Under the pieces are notes generated by a model that saw only the letters and a list, made by a program, of their open reading frames with translations, ran no database searches and was not told the origin of the DNA. Shown piece after piece: positions 33,956 to 44,818 of a stretch of DNA of 64,000 bases. Positions within the stretch are counted from its first letter, which is position 1. Each line of letters opens with the position of its first letter. Source of the DNA: Poecilobothrus nobilitatus (lineage: Eukaryota; Arthropoda; Insecta; Diptera; Dolichopodidae); NCBI GenBank assembly GCA_947095535.1, contig OX352773.1, forward strand, positions 264,019,590 through 264,083,589, given 5' to 3'. The position numbers and the translations under genes are program-made.

Positions 33956-35700
33956 ATTATAAGGAAATAAATTAAATTAATACTAAATTAATAGAACAAT
34001 TTCTACAAATTAAAACAGAACGAGAAAAAAAAAAGATTTTATTTAGATAAGATTTTCATAAAATAAGATATTGAAAACTCAGTTTTTGAAAAAAGAAAAT
34101 TAAAAATAAAAAAATTTCGGTATAGACCCTCCTTTCATCAAAGATACATATTGGAACAAAATGTAAAGTAATGGTAGGAAAAACAATCTATATGGTAAAA
34201 TAAGTTGAAAATATTTTCTTAATATAAATTGATCTCAATATTTTCCCACTTAGTTACAACATAAACTAGTATTTTAAAAACTTATTATATGAAATTGCAA
34301 TTGTAACAATTTTATTTCTTTACATATATATTTGTAAAAAATTTCCATATTGTGAGTTATAAGCTTTAAATTAAAATGTTCTTTGTTATTATTTATGTTT
34401 TATTTTTGTTTTCTATTATTGTTATATTAATATTTTTTCTATTATTTACGAATTGCGATTAATTTAAACATTGACAAATCGTAGCTGAATCAGGTTCTGA
34501 ACAAGACAAAAAAAAATTTTATCTTTTCCGAGATTCAAACTGAACTTCGCAAAGAAAAATTTGAAAGAAAAAATATAAAGCTGTTGTTAAATCAATGACA
34601 TAATATACTTATAGCACATAATATTAAGCATTAAAAAAAATCATACCAGAACAAAGTTCCAATCTTGCTGGTGTTTTCCGAGATTCACACCTACCCTATC
34701 AAAAAAAAAATTAAAAAAATTAAAAAAATCAAAAAACAGTAAAAATTTGCTGTCATTTTTTTCAATAAAAACCGGAAACGTTGAACCAATTGCTATAATA
34801 TCTAATTTTTATTTAAAAAAAAAACTCTTCATTCTCGATAAAATAATTTTAGACCGCACTGTTAATATTAATACGTTATAATAACAATAAAAACATATAA
34901 TTATAGATATTATCATTAATATTATATTATAGTATATGTAATTAATATGACGTAAAACTTAATTTAACTATCTTTGAATTCATTTGACGTGTTACCAGGG
35001 TCAATATCAAAATAAAAACAAAAATACATGATTAGAAAAAAATTCCCGCGTTAAAAAGCACAAAAATAAAAGTAATATAAATAATAATATTTTAATTTTT
35101 TCTTTCAAGTTTAAATTTAAAAAAAAAAAACAATATCAATAAATCACCAATAATTTTATCTATAAATAGATAAGAATATTATTTACAAAGTTAAATAATT
35201 TATATAAAAATGTAATTAAAATAATTATAAAATTATTATCGTAACGTAATCATATACCTATAATTTTATAATTAAAAATAGTATTTTTACCTATACAAAA
35301 AAAAAAAAAAAAAATCTTTAAAATTTTCGATTCTCAATTTAAAATAAAATTAAGATATCATTAATCTAAAGTTAAGAAAATATAAAAATATAAAGGTAAG
35401 ATAATATAAAATCTTTTTAAAATGTATTTTATTTCAGGGCGGTTTAAGACTAATAGTTATTATAGTTATTGGCTTCAATTTTTTTGGATAAATTATAACT
35501 TAATAAAAAGTGCGCAAAACGTTGAAATAACGTGGCATTTTCGCGGATTAATAAAACTAATAACTTTGATTTACAATAAATTTATCGAAATATCTTCACT
35601 GTATCCATCTATTAATATCTAGATTCTAGGTTCTACGCTTACTGATATTATCTCACCTATCCTATATTTATTATCATAATAATTATTTTCGTACATAGTA
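33956..35700. other. AT-rich spacer, 1.7 kb
   Basis: Long A runs, no gene recognised. GTTTTCCGAGATTCACACC (about 34671-34689) partly repeats TTTTCCGAGATTCAAACTG (34525-34543), a diverged local duplication of about 145 bp. Confidence 0.5.
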
Positions 35701-36180
35701 TCTACTTAAGGGGGATGACTTAACTTCCATGGACATAAGTTTAATGCAACTAAATTATTTTTAAATGAACTTAAATTCCATTGAAGTTTTGACCACTTTG
35801 TTAGAACGCTAAGTCTTAAATAAAATGGCAATAAGTTCCCTACTTTTAATTTCAAGTTATGTTTCAAATAAAATAACCATAGTTTTACTTTATTTATAAT
35901 ATGTATATAAAAGAAAATAATTAGGAAGGATTTTAGAGTTGGTTGTAAAATCAGGGTTATATCCATCTTCACAATTCAACTCTAAAATAGCTCTTAATTC
36001 AGAATCTCGCATACATGGATATATAAAAATTTCAATTTTTATATATCCATGTATCCAAAGCAATTATATATCCAAGGCAATATCCATATATCCAAGGCAA
36101 TTATATATATTAGGCAATTCCTTGATTTTGAATCTAATTCAAAAAACCCCCTTATTCAAAATTTCGCACATGTGTATATA

Positions 36181-36237
<57 letters not shown>

Positions 36238-36436
36238 CTAAATATGACTTTATTTCCATGGAAGTTATGACTCAAAGTCATAATTTCAATGAAACTGGCT
36301 CTATTTTTGTCTCCCTTTTAATTGAACTTAAACCCAAAAAAACGACTTTATTTCTATGGAACTTAAATCTATTTAAGAGGACACCATCTCCATGGAATTC
36401 ATGTCCGCGGAAATTAAGTCATCCACCCTCTATTTA
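35701..36436. mobile_element. TIR element with 8-bp target duplication (hAT-like MITE candidate)
   Basis: The element (35709-36428) starts AGGGGGATGACTTAACTTCC, and its other end read inward is GGGTGGATGACTTAATTTCC. Both TIRs continue with GGACAT-A. It is flanked by TCTACTTA (35701-35708) and TCTATTTA (36429-36436), an 8-bp repeat with one mismatch, as expected for hAT insertion. The interior has further inverted CCATGGAA-rich segments, R-unit-like sequence (35922-36175) and a (TA)n microsatellite. Frames on both strands (35706-35972, 35939-36241, 36258-36503) are by-products. Confidence 0.75.
36186..36236. repeat. (TA)n microsatellite
   Basis: About 24 uninterrupted TA units, inside the TIR element above. 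Confidence 0.95.
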
Positions 36437-38200
36437 TTATATTATATATATAATATGTATTAAATATGTACAAAATTTTCACGATGATTTTATTGTTGTA
36501 TAAAATATGTGCTCTGTAAATAATGTCCCAAGATATTAAGCTAAAACGCGTTTTGTTCAGTTTCGGACTTTTTATCGTTTTAAAAAATAAATAATACCGA
36601 ACTTTATTTTTATTATAAAAAACATTTTTCTAACCCAATATTTTGCAGTAGCTAATAACAAATGATTTTAACACTTAAAAGTATTAAAACTGTATGATTT
36701 TCAATATTACTAGAAAATCCCCTGTGCAATTGCACAATTTCTATAGATTCAAAAACATTTATGGTATCATACTGACTTCCTTAATAAACTACCTAAAAAT
36801 TTCATTTTTACATCAGCACCATTAAAAAAATGTTGAAATCACTTACTTACTTGTAATGGAAAAAAAACATAAAACAAATCTAAACACATAAAATTAAAAA
36901 TGTTAGGTACAGTTTATTAATCTTTTCTCGCCGTTTTTTCGTGGCGGTAATTTTTGACAGTTTTTTAATCATTGAGAAAAATGGTCCATACTAAAAACAC
37001 ATTGAGGGTAAAAGTTCGTGCCGATATCTCAAAAATTGTTTGAAACACATGTATAAAGTGCACAATAAAAACCGGCGAAAAACCAACTAACACTAACCGC
37101 TACATTTTTTTTTTTTTTTTGTTACATTTAAAACACTCCCAATAATCGAAATAATTTTAATATTTGTTAAAATTTTACTCTCTATTTTTCTTTAGTTTTA
37201 AAAAAAAATTTTTATGTCGATGAAAAACAGTTGTTTTCGCCGCGAAATTACTTTAATTACCAAAACTACTTTCAAGTCTTTTGCGTTTATTTTTTTTTTT
37301 TGCTCGAAAAAAATTTGCTGAATTTATTTTATTTAAATGTACTTTGGAAGAGGTATTTGGTATATTTAATAAAAGATTCATGTCTCTGATAATGTAATTT
37401 CATAAATTTTCGGGGTCTTTTTTTTGTGACGGTCGTTTTCGACAGCTTTTTAATTTAATGGTCTAATAATAAATTAGTACAAAATTATGAATCTATTGTG
37501 AGAGAAGGCTTCTAAAATGATATTTTCTATGTTATTTTTTTCTTTTTTTTTTAAGAAAAATATCCGTTTCTATAATATTTAGTAAGTTTCTGACTTTTGT
37601 TATGAAATATAATTATTTAAGTCTGCTGAATTTTATATTAATAAAAAAATTTCGTTCTACCGTTCTACCGAAAATTTAGCTTAAAAATCTAAATTTCAAC
37701 CTAAATAAACAAAACTATTTTAAAGTATGTTACGAAGCTTTTACCAGCTTTTATACTAATGAAAACAAAATCAAGAATAAAATCGGCCTATTATTTTTTT
37801 CTTATAAATATGAGGTTTACTAAACGTTGCTCACTCTCACTTTTTCACTTTCAGGCGTTTTAATTTTATTAAGAGTACCTATTTTTATTTTTTTTTTTTT
37901 CCAAAACAAAGATTGAAAACGCCAACAGATGATTAATAATTTATTTTTAATTTACCGCTGCGACCAGTTCATAATGGACGTGGCGGTCAAATTTAAAAAT
38001 TAAAAATTTGCTGAATTTATTTTGATTGAAAATGTGTTTTTAAAGTATGTACTTTTCCTTTTTTGACTGTACTCACTTTTACTGAACGGTTTGTGTCTCT
38101 GGATATACTTCTAGTAGAAAATTTGGCAAGGTCTCGCCAACATCTTGCGTATTATATTATAGATGGTTATTTTGATAAAAAAATATATTCTTAAAATAGT
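36437..38200. repeat. Diverged long-period repeats in AT-rich DNA
   Basis: TTGCTGAATTTATTTT-like blocks recur at about 37314, 37623 and 38008. Also recurring are CGTGGCGGT / GTGACGGTCGT / CGTGGCGGTCAA segments (36939, 37427, 37979) and GACAG-TTTTTAAT (36956, 37441). This suggests two or three diverged copies of a unit of several hundred bp. A perfect 14-bp palindrome (TGTGCAATTGCACA) lies at 36723-36736. No coding signal. Confidence 0.4.
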
Positions 38201-38670
38201 GAGGGATAACTAGTTTCAAATTACTGCTAGACAAATGATTAAAAGCCTAATTTTGTAATAAAGTGAATAAAGCGTTTAATCTTAACTTTGTAGCCAATTA
38301 GAAAATTACTTCTAATTATTTTAAGCCTTTCTGGAAAAGCAAATATATTTCCTTCTCCAGAAAGTTTACCAAAAATTATTTTGGCTTAGCTACAATTTTT
38401 TTGAATCCTTTTGAAAATAATTATAATATGTCTATAATATAAATATTCATAGTCAATCATGCCATAGCCAGGCATGTATTTTTAAGAACTTTCAAACACA
38501 ATAAAGAAACTTTATGAAATAAACGGAACAAACAAGATGTTCTCAATACAAAATGTAAGAAAAGTACGGAAATGGTTATAAGGCTGCGTTTGAAAAAATC
38601 GTGGTTGGCTTTATTATCGCCTTCAAAAAAGAAATAAAACTAATTTGGCTTTATTTCTGGGCGCCTCATT
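38201..38670. mobile_element. Possible diverged relative of the 3.4-kb TIR element
   Basis: TTGGCTTTATTTCTGGGCGCC (38644-38664, one base more than a 20-mer) resembles the right TIR at 4324-4343 (GGCTTTATTTCTTTCCGCC). AAAAGCCTAATTTTGTAATA (38240-38259) resembles interior motifs of the same element. The left terminus is not recognised. Tentative. Confidence 0.3.
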
Positions 38671-38830
38671 ACATAGGATCAAAATATATTTTAACGTATA
38701 TTTTAACGATATTAATATAATTCTACAAAATTATAGTCGTAAATATATTTTATATTTTGTTATTCTATTACATCTCAAAAACACTACCGAACTATATATA
38801 ACCACATACGACATTCAATAACTGGTAGGT

Positions 38831-39270
38831 AATATAATGTTTTGGGGATGTATTTCTTGCAATAGAATAAATTAAGTTTCCAAAAAAAAGTAACAGGTAA
38901 CACTTGTTTTGATGTATTACATAATACGATTCTCTATGTTGGTAGTAATTTAATAGATCCTAATTTTGTACTACAGCAAGATAATGTACCAATCAATAAA
39001 ACATTGAATAACAGGGCCCAATTGAAATTGGAAGCCAGAGCCTCCCGAGAGCCCTGACTTTTATATAATAGAGAACGGTTGGTATTACATGAGGAATAGT
39101 AAAATATCTAAAGAAATTGGTAGGCTAGAAACTGAAAATTGGAATATCATTCAAAATGCTTCAAACTCCATATAGAAATTTCACAACTAAAAGTTTAATT
39201 TAATTTAATACCCTATAGACTTCAGGAAGTTATAAAACCAAGAGGAGGAAATATTTCTTACTTAGTAAAT
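38831..39270 (+). pseudogene. Tc1-like transposase pseudogene
   Basis: Plus-strand segments in three frames appear in the order of a Tc1 transposase C-terminal half. They are MFWGCIS (from 38837), FVLQQDNVPINKT (the family's QQDN-P-HT block with the catalytic Asp), SPDFYIIENGWYYMRN (the SPDLNPIENLW block with the catalytic Glu region), ENWNIIQN, and NLIPYRLQEVIKPRGGNISY (the MPRR-QAVI-A-GG-T-Y end). Stops and frameshifts separate them. The N-terminal DNA-binding half is not found and no TIRs were recognised. Such an element could once have mobilised TA-flanked MITEs like the one at 29.3 kb. Confidence 0.85.
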
Positions 39271-39900
39271 AATTTTCATATAATTTTTAAAAAAAAAGTA
39301 TAAATTCAAAATTTTTGTTTCAGAAACTTTTATATGTATTTAGTCTTGTGGTGAAAAGTACATAAGTCATTTTTTGCCATTTTGCAGGAGAGCACGTTTT
39401 TTTTTGTTTTTAATCGAAATAATTTTACTAAAACAAATTGTGGCAACCAATTAATTTACTATTTGTTAATGTTTTTAACACATAAATATAAAATTTTAAA
39501 AGTTGCACTAAGTTAGGTATTAGACACTATTTAGTTAAATAATTTAGTTATTTAGTTAAAAAACTTAAAATTTCATATTTCGCACTTAGTTAGGAAATAA
39601 TTGACTTAAGTATTTCTTTTCCAAAAAATTAAAAAAAATGTTGGGTTGATTATTTCTTTGTAAGTTTCAAACCAAAACATGGTTATTTTGACTTAAATGG
39701 TTTTGTTAGAATATGAGTTTTGGTAATATCATGTAATTGAGTCAAAAAAAAAAAAATTTTAATTTTTTTGACTAATTATTTACTTTTGTCCGTCAGATTT
39801 TACACATGCACAAATATTTTATTGGAACGATGGCCTAAACTATCTATTCTAATACAATTACTTTGATATTTTTAAAGATAAATTAAGGTTGTCCCTTCTT
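39271..39900. other. AT-rich spacer
   Basis: No feature recognised. Any right TIR of the Tc1 copy should lie here, but I cannot identify it. Confidence 0.5.
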
Positions 39901-41240
39901 TATACCCTACACATTAAGTATAGGGTATATTAACTTTAGTATGGTGTTTGTAACCACCAAAAGGAAGCGAGTTAGGTATAGACATGTATATATATTCTGA
40001 ACCAGGATCACCGCCGGAGTCGATTTAGCGATGTCCGTCCGTCCGTCCGTCCGTACGCACGATAACTCAAAAAATAATAATGCTATCTTGATGAATTTTA
40101 TACTGTAGGTTAACAATGACTAAGGTAAGGCGGGGATTGTAAATGGACGAAATCGGACTATGCGTTCGAGTACCTCCCACACAACTTCCAAAACCTAATA
40201 CGCATATTTTCGAAATTAATAAAGATAGAAACTTAAAATTTTGTACGAGGGTGTGTTTTTCTGAATCCCTGATATCCCCAAAATTTGAGATGAAGTGGAG
40301 TGGTTGTTCGGGTACCTCCCATACAACTCCCAAAACCGAACATGCATATCTTCGAAATTAATAAAGATAGGAACTTCAAATTTGATAGGAGGGTGCTGTT
40401 TCCTAAATCCCTGATTTGTCTAAAATTTGAGAGGAATTGGAGTGGTCGTTCGGGTACCTCCCATACAACTCCCAAAACCGAACAAGCATATCTTCGAAAT
40501 TAATAAAGACAGAAACTTCAAATTTGGTACTAGAGTGTTGTTTCCTGAATCCCTGATTTGTCCAAAATTTGAGATGAATTGGTGGAGCTGTTCGGGTACC
40601 TCCCATACAACTCGCAAAACCGAAAATTCATATCTTCAAAATTAATAAAGATAGGAACTTTAAATTTGATATATATGAGGGTGCTGTTTCCTAAATCCCT
40701 GATTTGCCTAAAATTTCAGATGAATTGGAGTGGTTGTTCGGGTACCTCCCATACAACTGCCAAAACCGAACAAGCATATCTTCGAAATTAATAAAGACAG
40801 AAACTTCAAATTTGGTACAAGGGTGTTGTTTCTTGAATCCCTGATTTGTCCAAAATTTAAGATGAATTAGAATGGTTGTTCGGGTATCTGCCACACAACT
40901 CCTAAGACCAAACAAGCATATCTTCGAAATTAATAAATATATACTTGAAATTTGATATAAGAATGTTCTACCCTGTTGATGTCTCTAAAATTTGAGATGA
41001 ATTGGGGTGATGGTCCGCGTGCCTTCACACACTTCCCAAGACCTAACAATCATATTTTCGAATTTAATAAAGATAGAAACCTGAAATTTTGTACAAAGGT
41101 TGTAACAGCATTTATTTTTTTTAGCTTGTATTAAATACCTAACTAAAATAACTTATGGATTTTTAATTTAATTTGAATGTTTTAGGTGTAGGATATAAAT
41201 AAGTCGGTTGCATCGACTTACTGTTATTTTTACTTGTTTG
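39901..41240 (+). mobile_element. Helentron/DINE-1-like element, H1 family, copy 3, full-length candidate
   Basis: The 5' end is a hairpin, TATACCCTACA...TATAGGGTATA. It is followed by GAAGCGAGTTAGGTATAGAC, TATATATTCTGAACCAGGAT, GGAGTCGATTTAGCGATG and (GTCC)n, then ACGATAACTCAAAAAATAA. This closely follows the 5' layout of Drosophila DINE-1/INE-1. The core holds seven tandem units (separate entry). The 3' end has a hairpin (AAGTCG-GTTGCAT-CGACTT, about 41201-41219) followed by ACTGTTATTTTTACTTGTTT, as in other H1 copies. No protein is encoded. It would be mobilised by a Helentron Rep-helicase encoded elsewhere. Confidence 0.85.
40130..41090. repeat. 142-bp tandem array inside the Helentron-like element
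   Basis: Seven units, recognised by GTACCTCCCATACAACTCCC at 40171, 40313, 40455, 40597, 40743, 40885 (diverged) and 41020 (very diverged); the positions given are those of the T of TACCTCCC. Spacing is 142 bp for most units, 146 and 135 for two. Each unit also holds ATATCTTCGAAATTAATAAA and CCTGATTTGTC. The central units are most alike and the outer ones most diverged. The clustered 65-88-codon frames on both strands repeat with the unit. Because 142 is not a multiple of three they change frame, so they are not coding. Confidence 0.92.
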
Positions 41241-41995
41241 ATTTATAATTTGGCTTTTTTGAATACCGATACGTTATTACAATATTGTACATTATTTCAA
41301 ATTAAATATAAATCAAATAATATCTTTATTATTTGATATTAATATTATAGTTTATTTATGTAAAGAACTTAAATAATAAAATCAAAACATTTGAATATGT
41401 TCAAAGTCAAATTCTGATCTCTTTAGTTATTTAAATATTTTGATTTTGCAGTACATTGAAATAATAATCCATTCTATAAGAAGGTACTCATTAAAAAAAA
41501 AAATGTTTTTCCTATTAGAATAGAAATAATAATTTCAAAGGATCACCTTAGGTAATCCTTATTAAATTGGAATGTAATCTTTTTCAAATACAAATACTAC
41601 TATATACAATTATATAAAAAAAAAAAAAAAACATACTTATTTACCTAAGTTTGTAATCAAAATTCCTTTTTCCTGCACTTAATTATTTAATTTGAATTAA
41701 AAATATTTTCTTTTAATTAAAGTGATAACAATTTAAGTGGATATTCAATTCAAGAACAAAAGACAAAAATCTTTTATTTAAATGGATATATTTTGTTTCA
41801 TATATTTTGAAGGAATTTGTAATAAAATATATATTAAGTTGTGAAGTTATTACATTACAAAATATTCTTAAACTTCAATTTTATATAACTTCAGTTTTAA
41901 TTCTATGTGCTTGAGGAAACGCTATATATTAAGTGTACAATACAAAGTGAATCAAATGGGCAAAAATAAATTAAAAATCTATTTCATTTCGTTAC
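41241..41995. other. AT-rich spacer or intron
   Basis: No feature recognised. Confidence 0.5.
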
Positions 41996-42065
41996 CAGTT
42001 AATGACGATGCATACGCGTTGATCACAGAGCTCGGGCATTTTAGATGTAAGATTTTGTAAAACTT
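41996..42065 (-). CDS. Candidate short internal exon, strand ambiguous
   Basis: A GC-rich island of about 50 bp in very AT-rich DNA, bounded by splice-like signals on both strands. On the minus strand the acceptor CCACTTTTTTTTAG precedes a 70-nt exon reading KFYKILHLKCPSSVINAYAS then SLT. It ends ACTG before GTAACG. On the plus strand the acceptor CTATTTCATTTCGTTACCAG precedes a 48-nt exon (41999-42046) reading NDDAYALITELGHFR, before GTAAGA. Both readings are open and protein-like. I do not recognise either peptide. The plus-strand splice signals are slightly better; the minus strand agrees with the next candidate at 42.6 kb. Only one reading can be right, and it may be neither. Confidence 0.35.
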
Positions 42066-42579
42066 CTAAAAAAAAGTGGATCGAAATTTAACAAAAGTAC
42101 TAAAAAAAAAGAGGTAAGTACCATTAGGACTTTTGACTCACTTCCATAGATGAAAAGTCCCATGAAAATAATGAAAAAGTAGATTTAAATGTAAGCCTTC
42201 AAACGGTTTTTGAAATCAAATAGAAAATCAATCCTATTTATTTTGAAATGAGTCAGAAACTCCAATAAAATTTTTAATCCGTCACCTTATTTATGTTTAC
42301 AAGTAGTTTTTTTTTTGTTTTATTTTGTTTAAACTAATGAAAAATATTAAAAATTAAAAAAAAGAAAATTAGATTATTTTAAAAAGAAAATTATTTCACG
42401 TGTTTCTAAACGAACAAAAATTGGATTGGATTGGATGGAAGAGAAAAATTAAATAACTAATCAGCGCAGTTGATTAAAAGTCTCGTTGAAGATAAACAAA
42501 ACCGCTGTTTTATATAACTATGTATAGTCTTAATGAACCCGTTTGTATCTCGTTATTACCATGGAAAACAAAGTTTAAA
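42066..42579. other. AT-rich spacer or intron
   Basis: No feature recognised. A short run of GGATT repeats lies at about 42422-42438. Confidence 0.4.
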
Positions 42580-42762
42580 TTAGTTTATAAGATCACACTT
42601 CCGCTTGTACTCCTCCAAATTTCCACCATCACCTAACAGTAAGCGATCTTGATACATCTTTAAATAAAATCTCAAATTATAAATTCCCCTGATGATGATT
42701 TTCTCAAATTGCAATTTCGCCTTTCTGACCTTTGCTGACAATATAGTACATTTTAAAGTCAA
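42580..42762 (-). CDS. Candidate hypothetical coding segment
   Basis: A 60-codon minus-strand frame with an unusually balanced composition for this window. It includes KAKLQFEKIIIRGIYNLRFY, LKMYQDRLLLGDGGN and LEEYKRKCDLIN before a stop. Amphipathic charge patterning and higher GC than the flanks suggest true or recently true coding sequence. A possible acceptor (ATATTGTCAG) lies at the N-terminal side, so translation need not start at the Met at 42762. The family is not recognised. It could be a terminal exon, a pseudogene, or a mobile-element fragment. Confidence 0.35.
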   Translation of the reverse strand: MTLKCTILSAKVRKAKLQFEKIIIRGIYNLRFYLKMYQDRLLLGDGGNLEEYKRKCDLIN

Positions 42763-43194
42763 TCACTTAATTATATAAGCTTAATTTACCTTTCTGTTCA
42801 TAATTTCTAAATTAGATGAAGCAAAGTTTTTTACTAATTTTTATTATGTCTACCTATTTTATATCTACTTAATTTATATATTTACAAGTTACCCCATTGA
42901 GTTAGTTTCATTTTTTTTTGCCTTTACTTTTACTTTTGTTATTCTTTTGAACCATCTGACCATTTTATTTTAATAACATTGTCTCTTTAATATTTATACG
43001 TCATTTTTACTCTACCTTTCTAGAGAATTCTAATATCACTTGTCTTCTTAAACCATTATTATCTGTGATCTCTTTGCAAGAATCATTTTAATTTTACGGC
43101 TTATTCTTTTTCTTGTCCTACTGATCAACTTTTAGATTAAATGGCTCTTATGTTTTTAAATAACTTGGATGTTAACAATTTATAACTCATCTCT
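42763..43194. other. AT-rich spacer or intron
   Basis: No feature recognised. Confidence 0.4.
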
Positions 43195-43640
43195 TCTTCT
43201 TCTCTCTTTGCTATATATCTTCTCGTCCTGGTTAGTCAGTAAGTTCCATCCTGGGATGTGAAATTTTCTAGCTAATCCCTAATTTATTTTTTTACGGTGC
43301 TCAGCCATGTTACTATTGATCTGCCTCTCATTCTGGGCGGTTCTTCCATATTGAGTGCTATTTTTGCTATATGGTTCTCGTTTCTACGCATTACATATCC
43401 ATTACCATCTTAATCGGTTTTCTTTTAATTTTTCTTCAATTGGAGTGACTTTGAGACCTCTTACCCTATTATTACCTCTTACATAATTATTTCTGATTTT
43501 ATCTTTTATGATAACACCATTGTGCCCATCTTAACATTTTCATCTCAGCGGTATGTAACTTCTGTTTATGCTTTGCCTGTATTGCCCAGCACTCTGAAGC
43601 GTACATCATTATATGTCTGATTGATGTTTTTTACAATTTA
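43195..43640 (-). pseudogene. RTE/CR1-like non-LTR retrotransposon relic (C-terminal part)
   Basis: Minus-strand translation, from 43.63 kb downwards, gives MYASECWAIQAKHKQKLHTA then EMKMLRWA. Frame changes follow, then RGLKVTPIEEKLKENRLRW-like and NHIAKIALNMEEPPRMRGRS then IVTWLST. This is the conserved tail of ORF2 in many insect LINEs: LYGSECWA--KK-E-KL---EM-MLRW, then an ENRLRW-GHV-RR block, then a PP--RGRP--RW block. Near 43200 the segment TNQDEKIYSKERRRR resembles the usual final ADP...RRR residues. It is a different lineage from the 30.8-kb relic. Frameshifts and loss of the RT core make it dead. Confidence 0.78.
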
Positions 43641-44502
43641 CTATTCATCACATCTTTTAATTTTCGTTTATTCTTTTTTATAACAATCTTGCAATACTTT
43701 ACATTTTCAAAAACATAATAAATAAAAAACCATAAAACAAAAAAAAAACAAATTGAACACGTGCCATAGATTAATAGAAAATATTTTTCTTCGAACCAAG
43801 AATATTTGATATAATAAAACCATCTTTTGTTTGTATGTAAAACAAGGTAAGTATACAAAAACTTAATAAATCTATATATTCTTCCTGATAAATATCTTTT
43901 CTTTTTTCTTCATTCAAATTATCTTACATATATATATATATATCTAACTATTAGTAATACTAATATATACATATATAATATATACGGCAATATTATAATA
44001 ATATTCAATATAAATTGTCTGGAATGTTAAAACTTGTTGTCTTTACCTCTCTATGAATACAAATATAAATAAAAAAGAAATAAATAAAATATTTCTATAT
44101 AATTTGCACATTATTTTTATCTTTTATTCATTTCCTCATCTTATAAATTTATATTGGTACCTTTGTACAAATTCATATTCGTATTTATTAAATATCAAAA
44201 TGAATATAAATAAAAATGAATGAATATGCATGTACTTCAAATGAATACATTTACACACATACATAATAATATAACATTTACATATTACATAAAGAAAAGA
44301 CTAGAAATTTTTCTTTTGTCATTCTTTCTAATACACATAAAAATATTATTATTATATCAGTCATATCATGGTTATTGGTTCTGGGAAGTAAACCACATTT
44401 ATGATGACCAATTTATACAATTAGAGTTACCAATCGTTTGATTTTCAAAAAAATAAAAACAGAATGTCATTACGATTGTAGGCATTGAAATAAGGTTATG
44501 GC
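43641..44502. other. AT-rich spacer
   Basis: A 75-codon frame at 43631-43858 (minus) overlaps the LINE relic and is spurious. No other feature. Confidence 0.5.
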
Positions 44503-44818
44503 ACTTAAGGTGCTGGTGAGCCAATGCTCGCATCGCTTTTAGCGTCTCTTTGACGTTTAAGTAGAATAAATTGATTTGAATGGAACTTGAGCAAATAGAA
44601 AAGCGACGCTAGAGTAGAGCAACTTTCTATTTTTACTCGCATTTACTGTCAATTTTATTGTCAATTTTTTTTGTTTTTTTTTTTTTATTTTATATTGGTT
44701 GGGTGTCATAAAGCGGCGATAGCATTTGGTCTTTATTTTTTTTAGAACGCGACGCTAGAAGGGGCGCTAGAAGCAACGCTAACAGCGACGCGAGTATTGG
44801 GTCATCACCTTTAATGTA
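44503..44818. mobile_element. MITE with GC-rich, GCGACGCTAG-containing termini
   Basis: About 316 bp. The left end reads TTAAGGTGCTGGTGAGCCAA then TGCTCGCATCGCTTTTAGCG. The right end read inward is TTAAAGGTGATGACCCAATA then CTCGCGTCGCTGTTAGCG. TIRs of about 45 bp contain repeated AGCGACGCTAG-like motifs. TTAA or TTTAA at both borders could reflect a TTAA target site (piggyBac-like), but this is weak in AT-rich DNA. A poly-T tract lies in the centre. No open frame. Confidence 0.8.

Noticed and set aside
35939..36241. 100-codon frame ending in alternating Ile-Tyr
   Set aside because: The alternating residues come from the (TA)n microsatellite.
40143..40915. Nest of overlapping 65-88-codon frames on both strands
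   Set aside because: They repeat with the 142-bp tandem unit, which is not a multiple of three, and lie inside a non-coding Helentron-like element.
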